Shown: positions 16,757 to 25,048 of the stretch, one piece after another
How the letters are laid out: each line of letters begins with the position of its first letter
Numbering within the stretch: the stretch's first letter is position 1
DNA from: Halorubellus sp. JP-L1
GTDB taxonomy: Archaea; Halobacteriota; Halobacteria; Halobacteriales; Natrialbaceae
Assembly: GCF_011440375.1 (NCBI RefSeq)
Contig: NZ_JAAOIR010000001.1
Coordinates: forward strand, 434,001 to 498,000
Reading direction: 5' to 3'
Length of the DNA stretch: 64,000 bases
Translations under genes and position numbers: made by a program
The notes under the pieces: generated by a model
The model's input: only the letters and a program-made list of their open reading frames with translations
What the model was told of the DNA's origin: nothing
Database searches by the model: none

Positions 16757-17845
16757 GTGCACCCTACTGACTCATCAACGCGAGGCATCGACCGGCGGGC
16801 GTTCATCGGTGCGGTCGGGGCGAGCGCGACGGCGGGTGCGCTCGCGACCGGGCCGTCGGCGGTCGGCGCCAGCGAGACCGAACCGGATCTCGAGGAGTGG
16901 TTCGCGAACGCGGACAACTACGACGGCGTCGCGAACAAGACGGGCCTCGACGAGGTCGTGGTCGAGGTCGGGACGGACGCGAACGGCGGCGCGTTCGGGT
17001 ACGGACCGGCGGCGATCCGCGTCGACCCGGGAACGACCGTCGTCTGGGAGTGGACGGGCGACGGCGGCCAGCACGACGTCGCCGCGACCGACGACTCGTT
17101 TGGGTCGCCGCTCACGGACGAAGCGGGTGCGACGTTCGAGCACACGTTCGAGGCGGAGGGAACGACGACGTACTCGTGCACGCCCCACGAGGCGATTGGG
17201 ATGAAGGGTGCGGTCGTCGTCGGCGACGCCCCTGCGGGCACCGCAGCCGATAGCGTGGAGCCGGACTACGGCGACTGGTTCGCGGACGTGGACAACTACG
17301 AGTCGACCGTGGACGCGCGCGGCACTGACGAGGTCGCGGTCTCGGTCGGTGCCGAGGGCAACGGCGGCGCGCTCGCGTTCGACCCGCCCGCGGTCCACGT
17401 CGACCCGGGGACGACCGTCGTCTGGAAGTGGACGGGCGACGGCGGCACGCACGACGTCGCGGACGCCGACGGCGACTTCGCGTCCGAGGCCGCCGCGGAC
17501 GCCGGCCACACGTACGCAGTTACGTTCGACGGTGCCGGCATCAGCAAGTACCGCTGCACGCCGCACGAGGGCGCGGGGATGAAGGGCGCGGTCGTCGTCG
17601 GCGAGTACAGCACCGCCGGCATCACCGTCGGGCCGGAGGTCCTCGGCGTCGGCGGCAGCCTCCTCGCCGCGGTCCTCTCGCCGATCGCGTTCTACGTGTT
17701 CCTCGTCGCACGCGGCGTCGGCGGTCGTCCGCCCGTGGGACGGTCGTACCGGCCGGGCGACGAAGACGCGCCGTTCGACCGGGAGACGGTACCGCGCCGT
17801 GACGACTCCCGGGACGACTCCGCGTACTCGGGCCGCACGTCCTGA
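16757..17845 (+). CDS. Membrane-anchored protein with two halocyanin (blue copper) domains
   Basis: A 362-residue protein starting at GTG. It has a Tat signal (IDRRAFIGAVGASA), two tandem halocyanin domains (about 45-155 and 170-285), a C-terminal membrane helix (about 295-320) and a charged cytoplasmic tail. Each domain keeps a full type 1 copper set: GGQHDV with CTPHEAIGM in the first, GGTHDV with CTPHEGAGM in the second (His, Cys, His, Met). Both should therefore bind copper and carry electrons at the outer face. It is divergent from nirK with 145 bp between starts, which suggests it supplies electrons to NirK; that link is inferred from context. Confidence 0.92.
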   Translation: MHPTDSSTRGIDRRAFIGAVGASATAGALATGPSAVGASETEPDLEEWFANADNYDGVANKTGLDEVVVEVGTDANGGAFGYGPAAIRVDPGTTVVWEWTGDGGQHDVAATDDSFGSPLTDEAGATFEHTFEAEGTTTYSCTPHEAIGMKGAVVVGDAPAGTAADSVEPDYGDWFADVDNYESTVDARGTDEVAVSVGAEGNGGALAFDPPAVHVDPGTTVVWKWTGDGGTHDVADADGDFASEAAADAGHTYAVTFDGAGISKYRCTPHEGAGMKGAVVVGEYSTAGITVGPEVLGVGGSLLAAVLSPIAFYVFLVARGVGGRPPVGRSYRPGDEDAPFDRETVPRRDDSRDDSAYSGRTS

Positions 17846-17865
17846 CGCTACCCCAGCCGTGGTCG

Positions 17866-18129
17866 TCAGTCGCTGACCGCCGTCCGGGTCGACGCGCCGA
17901 CCTCGGGTGCGGGCTCGTCGACGTCGACGTGGCCGTCCGCGCGCACGGTGACGGTCCGGTCCGCGTAGGTGAACGCAACGGCGCCCTCCGCCATCCCCTC
18001 GACGAGCGTCTCCAGCCCGTCGGGGTCGACCGCGTCGTACAGGGGTGGCAGTTCGAGCGCGTCACTGTCCGTTGCGTCTGCGACGCTCCGTACGATTCTC
18101 GTGGTCACCGACTCCGTCGTGCTTGCCAT
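17866..18129 (-). CDS. HalOD1 (halobacterial output domain 1) protein
   Basis: An 87-residue, single-domain protein matching the small HalOD1 family found in haloarchaea as a stand-alone protein or at the end of response regulators. Typical features are RIVRSVADATDSDALELPPL followed by LYDAVDPDGLETLVEGM and a final beta-rich part (VTVRADGHVDVDE). The start MASTTES is preferred over an ATG five codons upstream because a TATA-like box lies 24 nt before it. Likely a signalling or regulatory partner; no ligand is known. Confidence 0.8.
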   Translation of the reverse strand: MASTTESVTTRIVRSVADATDSDALELPPLYDAVDPDGLETLVEGMAEGAVAFTYADRTVTVRADGHVDVDEPAPEVGASTRTAVSD

Positions 18130-18151
18130 GGTTCGCCATTCCACCGACGGG

Positions 18152-18159
18152 GCTTAAGC
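18152..18159 (-). promoter_or_regulatory. TATA-like box of the HalOD1 gene
   Basis: GCTTAAGC is palindromic and centred about 26 nt upstream of the ATG at 18129, the expected position for a leaderless transcript. Confidence 0.45.
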
Positions 18160-18316
18160 CTCAGTCAGACAGGTATCTGACGGGCGATAGTAACGGCTCT
18201 ATACGGTGTCGAAGCAGGAAGGATCCGCGACGCGAGTGGCGACCCGCGAAGGTGACATTTATGCCGCGTCCGCTACTTCGTTCCAACGAATCCATGTCCG
18301 GACACCAGTCGCCGAG

Positions 18317-18673
18317 GTGGTGCGCGTGAGCGTCGCCGCAGAGGAGGAACTCACAGACGACGAGCGCGCGGGTCTCGAACTCGTCCGTGAGACGGGAGGC
18401 ATCCACCAGAGCGACTTCTGGAAGGAACTCGGCGTCTCCTCGCGAAAGGGCTCGCGCGTCGTCGAGAGCCTCGTCGAGAAGGGCCTCGTCGACCGCGAGG
18501 ACACCATCTACAACGGGCACAACACGTACTACATCTCGCCGACCGCGCGCGACCTCGAGTTCTCGCTGTTGATGGCCGGGGACATGCTCTCGCCGTTCAT
18601 CGGCGAAGAGGAAGTCAACGGGAATAGCGACGCCTTCTCGCAGTGGATCATGAACCTCGCGTACGAAGAGTGA
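18317..18673 (+). CDS. Winged-helix transcriptional regulator (MarR/Lrp-like HTH)
   Basis: A 118-residue version is reported, from GTG 18317. The core ERAGLELVRETGGIHQSDFW, then WKELGVSSRKGSRVVESLVE and GLVDREDTIYNGHNTYYI is a winged helix with recognition helix and wing. The C-terminal MAGDMLSPFIGEEE segment may be a dimerisation or regulatory tail. The start is uncertain. The frame is open back to GTG 18206, but those codons are non-acidic. GAGGTG at 18313 could be a ribosome site for GTG 18326. The ATG at 18294, placed well for the TATA-like box near 18256, is in another frame and stops after 11 codons. Confidence 0.8.
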   Translation: MVRVSVAAEEELTDDERAGLELVRETGGIHQSDFWKELGVSSRKGSRVVESLVEKGLVDREDTIYNGHNTYYISPTARDLEFSLLMAGDMLSPFIGEEEVNGNSDAFSQWIMNLAYEE

Positions 18674-18712
18674 CCGCCGTCAACACGACGCCGTCCACAA
18701 CCGCGTAGCGAG

Positions 18713-20470
18713 TCAGGCCGACGCCGACGACGCCGAGTCCCGTCGTACCCGCATCCGTTCTGCGTCACCGTCGACCCGCCCGCTAGCGTCGACTCCACCG
18801 ACCGGTGCCGCGCGGGAATCGGTCGCCGGGGTGGCCTCGGCCATGCGGTTCGCTTCGGGTGTCGGATCCGCCTCGGTCGTCCGGTTCGCTTCGGTCGTCG
18901 CGTTCGTCTCGTTCCCGGCCGTGGCGTTCGTGTCGTTCGTCTCCTGGACGACGTACTGCTGGCCGACCATCGGGTCGAGCAGGCTGTCGACGGGCGCGTA
19001 GTCGTCCGTGAGAACCGGGACGTCGCTCGTCTTCGGTGGGTCGCGGTAGTTCCGGATCTCGCCTTCGAGGTCGATCCCGATGTCGCGGCGGTCGTTGCGC
19101 GCGAGCAGCGCCGCCTCGTCGAGGCGCGTCTCGTTCTTCGTCGCGACGACCTCGACGTTCTGGACGACGGCGCCGCCGACGGTCGGGAATGTGTACACAG
19201 CGCCGAACGCGCTGTCGATCGTCTTGTACTCGGCGCGGTAGAACTCGGAGGCGGGGCCGCTCGGCGCGCTGATGAGGTTCGTCAGGAGGACGCCGTCCTC
19301 GTCGAGGCGGTCGCTCGCGAGTTGCATGAACTCCTGGGTCGTCAACTGGAACGGTACCTTGTCCTTCTTGTACGCGTCCAGGACGATGACGTCGTACGTG
19401 CGGTTCGTCTGCCGGAGGTACTCGCGGCCGTCGGCGTTGTACACGCGGAGGTCGTCGGACTCCTCCAGCCGGAAGTACTCCTCGGCGACCGAGATGACTT
19501 CGGGGTCGATCTCGACGACGTCCACGGTCGCGTCGTACTCGTTCGCGAACCGCTTCGGGCCAGTGAACCCGCCGCCGCCGACGAACAGGACGCTGTCGAC
19601 GTCGTCTGTCATGAGCATCGTCAGGTGGAAGTACCGCGTGTAGTCGAAGACGTGCCGGTTCGGCGCGGACTTGTCCATCGCGCTGTGCTTCTGGCCGTCG
19701 AGGTAGAGCGTGCGCGTGTCCCCGCGGTCAACGACGCGGAGTTCCTGGTACGGCGTCTGCGTCTCGTAGACGACCGCGCCGTCGATAGAGAGGCCCGCCG
19801 CGCCGCCGCCGATGGCGGCGACGAGGAGCGCGAGCGCGAACCCGGTCGCGGCGACGTTCTCGCGCGTCAACCCCGGGAGGTGGAGCGCGACGGCGGTCGC
19901 GACGGAGACGACGCCGAATACGAACGCGATCGCTTCGACGCCCAGCGACGGGATGAGGACGAACGTGGTCGCGAACGCCCCGACGATGCTCCCGACGGTC
20001 CCGAGCGCGTACACGTGCCCGGAGGCCGCCCCGAGGCCGTCCTTCTCGGAGAGTTCTGCGGCGTACGGACTCACGTACCCGAGGAGGTACGTCGGCGGCC
20101 CGAACAGGAGCGTGATCGCCGGGAGCGATGCGAAGCGACTCGGGAGCGGGACCGTCCCGAGGCCGCGCACGAGCGCGTCGCCGAGCACGATGAGCGCCGC
20201 GACGTACACCGCGGTGAGGAGGAACACGCGCGCCATGCGGCCGTTCGTCGCCCGCCGCGCCGCTCGCTTCCCGCCGCGGTAGTAGCCGTAGCTGAGCGCG
20301 GCGAGGAACACGCCGATGATGCTCCCCCACGTGTAGATGCTGCTCCCGAACTGCGGCGCGATCATCCGCCCGGCGAGTATCTCGAGGCCCATGCTCGTGA
20401 CGCCGGAGACGACGACCGCGAGCTCGGGCTTCGTCGGCCGAACCCGCTCGAGGACGGGACCGTCTGGCAT
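18713..20470 (-). CDS. Seven-helix membrane protein fused to a spermidine-synthase-like domain
   Basis: A 585-residue protein. Residues 1-240 hold seven predicted membrane helices with a strongly basic loop after helix 2 (GGKRAARRATNGRMAR). Residues about 255-500 are a spermidine-synthase-like Rossmann domain: QTPYQELRVVDRGDTRTLY, DGQKHSAMDK, VLFVGGGGFTGPKRF (SAM-type loop), VDVVEIDPEV and YDVIVLDAYKKDKVPF. The polyamine-site Asp-Glu pair typical of SpeE is DK here, so amine transfer is doubtful. The C-terminal tail is Thr/Glu-rich with at least five N-glycosylation sequons. Topology puts the C-terminus outside. The start MPDGPVLERV is the first sensible ATG. Membrane-fused SpeE-like proteins are widespread but poorly characterised. 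Confidence 0.82.
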   Translation of the reverse strand: MPDGPVLERVRPTKPELAVVVSGVTSMGLEILAGRMIAPQFGSSIYTWGSIIGVFLAALSYGYYRGGKRAARRATNGRMARVFLLTAVYVAALIVLGDALVRGLGTVPLPSRFASLPAITLLFGPPTYLLGYVSPYAAELSEKDGLGAASGHVYALGTVGSIVGAFATTFVLIPSLGVEAIAFVFGVVSVATAVALHLPGLTRENVAATGFALALLVAAIGGGAAGLSIDGAVVYETQTPYQELRVVDRGDTRTLYLDGQKHSAMDKSAPNRHVFDYTRYFHLTMLMTDDVDSVLFVGGGGFTGPKRFANEYDATVDVVEIDPEVISVAEEYFRLEESDDLRVYNADGREYLRQTNRTYDVIVLDAYKKDKVPFQLTTQEFMQLASDRLDEDGVLLTNLISAPSGPASEFYRAEYKTIDSAFGAVYTFPTVGGAVVQNVEVVATKNETRLDEAALLARNDRRDIGIDLEGEIRNYRDPPKTSDVPVLTDDYAPVDSLLDPMVGQQYVVQETNDTNATAGNETNATTEANRTTEADPTPEANRMAEATPATDSRAAPVGGVDASGRVDGDAERMRVRRDSASSASA

Positions 20471-20580
20471 ATCCGGAGCGACGGGGTGCGTGGAGTTAAC
20501 TCTAGGACAAGCGGCGGGGTCGAATCGGCCGTTGCGTCGAGAAATCGACGGGGAAGCGGGGCGTCCGTGCGGGCTCGTCG

Positions 20581-20994
20581 TCAGGCGGTCGGCGTGGTGC
20601 GTTCGACGAGGACGAACGGGTCGCGGTCGCGATTGTAGTAGGAGACGTCGCCGTCGATGGCCTCGATGATGCGACGATGGACTTCGCGGGCGGCCCGTCC
20701 CTCGTCTGGCGAGAGGTTGTGTTCGCGGCGGAGTCGGGACCAGAACTGGTCGTCGAGCCAGTACAGGGTCTCGTCGTTGGACTGGTGCAGTTCCTCGCCG
20801 AGGTCGGCGAGTTCGTCCGGGCCGTACTCGCGGCCGGAGAGCTGTGCGCGGGCGAGGACGGCGACGAGTTGCCGACGGGAGACCGGGGCGTGGAGGGCGA
20901 CGTCGTCGACGAGGTCGCCGAAGTACGCCTCGACGAGGTCGCACGCGCGGGAGAATTCGCCGAATTCGACGTCGGTATCCTTCGATAGTTTCAT
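20581..20994 (-). CDS. Conserved haloarchaeal protein of unknown function
   Basis: A 137-residue soluble, largely helical acidic protein, with no membrane segment or Cys. Segments such as SRACDLVEAYFGDLVDDVAL, HAPVSRRQLVAVLARAQLSG and LYWLDDQFWSRLRREHNLSP suggest a compact helical bundle. The ATG is followed by a Lys-containing start (MKLSKDTD), which is typical of a genuine N-terminus. It lies 110 bp upstream of the spermidine-synthase-like gene on the same strand, so they might be co-transcribed. I do not recognise the family. Confidence 0.75.
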   Translation of the reverse strand: MKLSKDTDVEFGEFSRACDLVEAYFGDLVDDVALHAPVSRRQLVAVLARAQLSGREYGPDELADLGEELHQSNDETLYWLDDQFWSRLRREHNLSPDEGRAAREVHRRIIEAIDGDVSYYNRDRDPFVLVERTTPTA

Positions 20995-21275
20995 TGTTTT
21001 GTCACCTCTTTGCGTGGAGGGGTCGGCTCCAGTACGTCAGTACCGGGAGAACCCATTTAGTCCTTCGCTCGATTTCGAGACGTGAGTCGTCCGGATGCCG
21101 GGGGTTTCAGTGGTCCGACGGCGGGTTCGGGGCGTGTCGCCGGTCTCGGTCGGGCGAACGAACCGACCGCATAACTGTCACGGCCCTCAGGTCCGTTCGC
21201 TACAGCGCGATTCGCATCGGATGATTGAGACGGCATGGTAGTTCATGCAGCCAGGGCGACTCAACCGTGGCGCGA

Positions 21276-22544
21276 CTATTCGAGCGCGCTCGCCGCGCGG
21301 ATCGCCGTCGCCTCCTCGAACGCCGGCGCGACGAACTGCATCCCGACGGGAAGGCCGTCCGTCTCGCCCGCGGGCACCGACACCGCGGGGAGGTCCGCGA
21401 GGTTCACCGGGACCGTGTTCGCGTCCGCGAGGTACATCTGGAGCGGGTCCGAGAGGCTCTCGCCGAGCTCCATCGGCGGCACCGGCATCGTCGGACTCGC
21501 GAGCACGTCCACGTCCTCGAAGGCCGCGTCGAAGTCCTGTTTCACCCACGCGCGAGCGTTCTGCGCTTGCTTGTAGTACTTGTCGTGGTAGCCCGCCGAG
21601 AGCGCGTACGTCCCGAGGAGCACGCGGCGCTTGACCTCCGCGCCGAACCCTTCCTCGCGCGCCTCCCCGAAGACCTCGTTCCAGTTCCCGTCGTAGCCGC
21701 CGGAATGCCCGTACCGGACGCCGTCGAACCGCGCCAGGTTCGAGGAAGCCTCCGACATCGCGATGACGTAGTACGCCTGGACCGCGTACTCGACGGACTC
21801 GAGTCCGACGTCGACGACGTCGACGCCCTGCGCGCGGAGGTCGTTGAGCGCGTCCTCGAACGTCTCGACCACGCCCTCGTCCGCGCCCTCGACGAGTTCC
21901 GTCGGGACGCCGACGGTCATCCCGTCCACGTCGCCGTCCGCTGCTTTCGCGTACGGTTCGTCGCGCTCGGGGTCGCGCGTCGTCGCGTCCTTCGCGTCCG
22001 GGCCGCCGATGACGTCGAGCACGGCCGCAGCTTCCTCGACGGTCGGCGCCAGCGGCCCGATCTGCTCGAGCGAGTTCGCGTACGCCACGAGGCCGTAGCG
22101 GGATACCACACCGTACGTCGGCTTGATGCCGGCGACGCCGCACCACGCGGCCGGACAGCGAATGGAGCCGCCCGTGTCCGAGCCGAGTGCGACGTCGGCT
22201 TCGCCCGCCGCGACCGCCGCGGCGGACCCACCGGAGGAGCCGCCGGGGACGTGCCCGGGCGCGACCGGGTTCTCGGTCGCTCCCCACGCGCTCGTCTCCG
22301 TCGTCGTCCCCATCCCGAACTCGTCCATGTTCGCTTTCCCGACGATGGTCGCGCCCGCGGCCTTCAGCCGCGAGACGACCGTCGCGTCGTACGGCGGCAC
22401 GTAGTCCGCGAGCATCTCCGACCCGCAGGTCGTCCGCACGCCCTCCGTCGAGATGTTGTCCTTCACGGCGACGGTCGTGTCAGCGAGCGGCCCGTCGTCG
22501 GCGCCCTCGACGACGTCCTCGGTGACGAAGACGTTCTCGCTCAT
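21276..22544 (-). CDS. gatA: Asp-tRNA(Asn)/Glu-tRNA(Gln) amidotransferase subunit A
   Basis: A 422-residue amidase-signature enzyme, the glutaminase subunit of GatCAB, which converts mischarged Glu-tRNA(Gln) or Asp-tRNA(Asn) to the amide form. The Ser-cisSer-Lys triad is visible: Lys28 in VAVKDN, the serines of GGSSGGSAAAVAAG (about 103-104) and Ser127 in GSDTGGSIRCP. It lacks the extended N-terminal helices of some bacterial GatA. The ATG lies within the stop of gatC (ATGA overlap), so the two subunits are coupled. gatB is not in the window. Confidence 0.94.
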   Translation of the reverse strand: MSENVFVTEDVVEGADDGPLADTTVAVKDNISTEGVRTTCGSEMLADYVPPYDATVVSRLKAAGATIVGKANMDEFGMGTTTETSAWGATENPVAPGHVPGGSSGGSAAAVAAGEADVALGSDTGGSIRCPAAWCGVAGIKPTYGVVSRYGLVAYANSLEQIGPLAPTVEEAAAVLDVIGGPDAKDATTRDPERDEPYAKAADGDVDGMTVGVPTELVEGADEGVVETFEDALNDLRAQGVDVVDVGLESVEYAVQAYYVIAMSEASSNLARFDGVRYGHSGGYDGNWNEVFGEAREEGFGAEVKRRVLLGTYALSAGYHDKYYKQAQNARAWVKQDFDAAFEDVDVLASPTMPVPPMELGESLSDPLQMYLADANTVPVNLADLPAVSVPAGETDGLPVGMQFVAPAFEEATAIRAASALE

Positions 22545-22819
22545 GAGACGTTCGGCCCCTTGAAGTGGCCGTCCTCGGTTCCGTCCGCGTTCGAGAGGGC
22601 GTCCTCGCGGTCGAGGCAGTCGTGGACCTCGTCGGGTCGCATCACGTTCACGAGGTCGGGGTCGCGGTCCACGTCCGGTACCTCGTCGAGTGCGTCGAAG
22701 TACTCGAGGATGTCCGCGAACTGGGCCGCGAAGTCGTCGACCTCGTCGTCGTCCAGGTCGACGCGCGCCAGCTCCGCGACGTGCCGGACGTCTGCTGTAG
22801 TGGCGACGTCGTCGCTCAT
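22541..22819 (-). CDS. gatC: Asp-tRNA(Asn)/Glu-tRNA(Gln) amidotransferase subunit C
   Basis: A 92-residue small subunit that wraps around and stabilises the GatA-GatB interface. It shows the GatC pattern: VRHVAELARVDLDDDEVDDF at the N-terminus, FADILEYFDALDEVPD in the middle, then NVMRPDEVHDCLDREDALSN and DGHFKGPNVS near the end, the last matching the family's FxVP-like terminal motif. It is the first gene of the gatC-gatA pair. The open frame upstream is a shadow of the TFB gene. Confidence 0.92.
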   Translation of the reverse strand: MSDDVATTADVRHVAELARVDLDDDEVDDFAAQFADILEYFDALDEVPDVDRDPDLVNVMRPDEVHDCLDREDALSNADGTEDGHFKGPNVS

Positions 22820-23007
22820 GCCCGAACCCACTCCGCTGTGCGGAGTAAGGGTTTCGATACCGACCCCGAGAACGGGGTCGCTGGACGCGACCAACCGGGA
22901 GAGAGTGACCGATTCCAGCCGAACGAACGACCCCGTATGCGACAATTCTTCATCGAAACATAGTTTCGTTTGAGGATTCACGAAGATTCCTACGTATCTG
23001 GCCAATG

Positions 23008-23015
23008 CGTTTAAG
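23008..23015 (+). promoter_or_regulatory. TATA-like box of the TFB gene
   Basis: CGTTTAAG lies about 70 nt upstream of the ATG at 23084. If used, the mRNA would have an untranslated leader of roughly 45 nt, longer than for most genes here. Confidence 0.4.
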
Positions 23016-23083
23016 TCGTCATGGAGAGGACGGTATACAGAGAGCCTCGGTTTTTCCAATCGGCTCACCCTCCCCCATCCACG

Positions 23084-24049
23084 ATGACAGATACCACCAT
23101 CCGGCGCCGCGAGACCGAACCAGCGCGTTCGGAGCAGCACGAAGAGCGAAGCGAGGACGTACTGGAGTGCCCCGAGTGCGAGGGGCAGCTCGTAAGCGAC
23201 GAAGCCCAGGGCGAGACCGTCTGCGCGGACTGCGGGCTCGTGGTCGACGAGGACGCCGTCGACCGCGGCCCGGAGTGGCGCGCGTTCAACGCGAGCGAGA
23301 AGGACGAGAAGTCCCGCGTCGGCGCCCCGACGACCAACATGATGCACGACCAGGGGTTGTCGACGAACATCGGCTGGCAGAACAAGGACGCCTACGGCAA
23401 CAGCCTCTCCTCGAACCAGCGTCAGAAGATGCAGCGCCTGCGCACCTGGAACGAGCGCTTTCGCACGCGCGACTCGAAGGAACGCAACCTCAAGCAGGCG
23501 CTCGGCGAGATCGACCGCATGGCCAGCGCGCTCGGCCTGCCGAAGAACGTCCGCGAGACCGCCAGCGTCATCTACCGGCGCGCACTCGCCGAGGACCTCC
23601 TGCCAGGTCGTAGCATCGAGGGCGTCGCCACCGCGAGCCTCTACGCCGCCGCCCGCCAGGCCGGCACACCGCGCAGCCTCGACGAGGTCGCGAACGTCTC
23701 CCGCGTCGAGAAGGACGAGATCGCGCGCACGTACCGGTACGTCGCCCGCGAACTCGGTCTCGAGATCGAACCCGCGGACCCCCTCCAGTACGTGCCGCGG
23801 TTCGCGAGCGAACTCACGATGAGCGACGAGGGCGAACGCCGCGCCCGCGAACTCTTGGACGCCGCCAAGCGCGAGGGCATCCACTCCGGGAAGTCCCCCG
23901 TCGGTCTCGCCGCCGCCGCCGTCTACGCCGCCAGCCTCCTCGCCAACGAGAAGGTCACCCAGAAGGAAGTCTCGAACGTCGCGAACATCAGCGAGGTCAC
24001 CATCCGCAACCGCTACCACGAGTTGCTCGAAGCCGCACAACCCGTCTAG
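23084..24049 (+). CDS. tfb: Transcription initiation factor IIB (TFB)
   Basis: A 321-residue general transcription factor that bridges TBP-TATA complexes and RNA polymerase. The N-terminal zinc ribbon has Cys29, Cys32, Cys47 and Cys50 (CPEC and CADCG). The B-finger/linker region follows (EWRAFNASEKDEKSRVGAP), then two cyclin-like repeats (about 110-205 and 210-310), with SIEGVATASLYAAARQ in the first and GLAAAAVYAASLLA in the second. The recognition helix is EVTIRNRYHELLE. The first ATG in this frame is 21 codons upstream, but MTDTTIRRRE is a typical TFB start. Haloarchaea carry several TFBs; which paralogue this is cannot be told. Confidence 0.95.
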   Translation: MTDTTIRRRETEPARSEQHEERSEDVLECPECEGQLVSDEAQGETVCADCGLVVDEDAVDRGPEWRAFNASEKDEKSRVGAPTTNMMHDQGLSTNIGWQNKDAYGNSLSSNQRQKMQRLRTWNERFRTRDSKERNLKQALGEIDRMASALGLPKNVRETASVIYRRALAEDLLPGRSIEGVATASLYAAARQAGTPRSLDEVANVSRVEKDEIARTYRYVARELGLEIEPADPLQYVPRFASELTMSDEGERRARELLDAAKREGIHSGKSPVGLAAAAVYAASLLANEKVTQKEVSNVANISEVTIRNRYHELLEAAQPV

Positions 24050-24099
24050 CGGCCCCCCCCGGTTTCGTCTTCTCGAGGACGGCCGGTCGATGCGACGAC

Positions 24100-24996
24100 C
24101 TACAGTACTTTCTCGCCGTGGTCGAACGTCACGAGGAGCGCGAGCGCGACCGCGCCGATCGTCCCGACGACGAGTCCGACGACGAGGAGCGCGTCGTCGA
24201 GGCCGCCGCCGCAGTCCTGGACGAGTACCAGGTCGGCGTCGTAGACCGTCCCGTCGTACCGCAGACTCCGGTTCTCGAGGTGCTCGCGGTAGGCGGCGCG
24301 GTCGACGAACGCGGTCTGGTTCGATTCGACGGCGCGCTCGGCGACGTCCGCGAGTGCGGACGGGAGCGACGACGCGTCGACGACCCGCTCGTCGGTGGCG
24401 TTCTCGCCGACGAGTTCCCTCGTCTCCAGCGCGTAGTTGTCCGTGCAGCCAGCGGGCGCGGCGACGCCACCCGTGAACACGACGGCGCCGACGACGAGCG
24501 CCGCCGCGGCCGCGTAGTGGAGGACCGTGAGCGGCGGTCCGAGGTCGTCGCGGTAGAGCCAGAGGAGGACGACCGCGAGCGCACCGAGGGTCGTCGCGGC
24601 GGCCCCAGCGACGAACAGGACGTCCTCGAGGAGCCCGCCACAGGCCTCGACGACGACGAGGTCGGTCTCGTACGTCGTCCCCTCGAACCGGACGTTGCGG
24701 TCCTCGAGATGCGTCTTGTACGCGGCCCGCGTGACGGTCGCGCGCTCGCCGGCGACGGTCCGGTTCACCGCGCCGCGGACGTCGGCCGGGAGCGCGCTCG
24801 CGTTCACGACCGACCCGTCGGCGGACGTCTGGTCGGACGTCTCACCGGACGAGACGGCGGTCGCGTCCAACGCGTACGTTCGGTCGCAGCCGACCGACGG
24901 GGCGAGTCCAGCACCGAGCGCGAGGACGCCGACGAGGAGGACGACGGCGGCGACGTAGTGACGCTTCACGGTCGGACTCGTGGGCGGGAGTACCAT
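24100..24996 (-). CDS. Internally duplicated membrane protein with two extracytoplasmic domains
   Basis: A 298-residue protein built of two homologous halves. Each half has a membrane helix, a domain of about 80 residues with two Cys, and a second helix. Half 1 has RAAYKTHLEDRNVRF and VVVEACGGLLEDVLF; half 2 has RAAYREHLENRSLRY and LVLVQDCGGGLDDALL. The Cys just after each first helix (VGCDRTYAL; AGCTDNYAL) could pair with the Cys of CGG. A short basic loop between the halves (LYRDDLGPP) would be cytoplasmic. The ATG is used; a GTG nine codons later (VKRHYVAAV) is an equally good start. The domain layout resembles the protein at 13794-14567. Function unknown. Confidence 0.78.
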   Translation of the reverse strand: MVLPPTSPTVKRHYVAAVVLLVGVLALGAGLAPSVGCDRTYALDATAVSSGETSDQTSADGSVVNASALPADVRGAVNRTVAGERATVTRAAYKTHLEDRNVRFEGTTYETDLVVVEACGGLLEDVLFVAGAAATTLGALAVVLLWLYRDDLGPPLTVLHYAAAAALVVGAVVFTGGVAAPAGCTDNYALETRELVGENATDERVVDASSLPSALADVAERAVESNQTAFVDRAAYREHLENRSLRYDGTVYDADLVLVQDCGGGLDDALLVVGLVVGTIGAVALALLVTFDHGEKVL

Positions 24997-25048
24997 TTGC
25001 GTTTCGTCAGCGGGTCGGGTCGCCGGAACCGACTCGCACCTGCGGAAC

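Noticed and set aside
24050-24062. Run of C bases after the TFB stop codon
   Set aside because: A short homopolymer between convergent genes with no coding or structural consequence.
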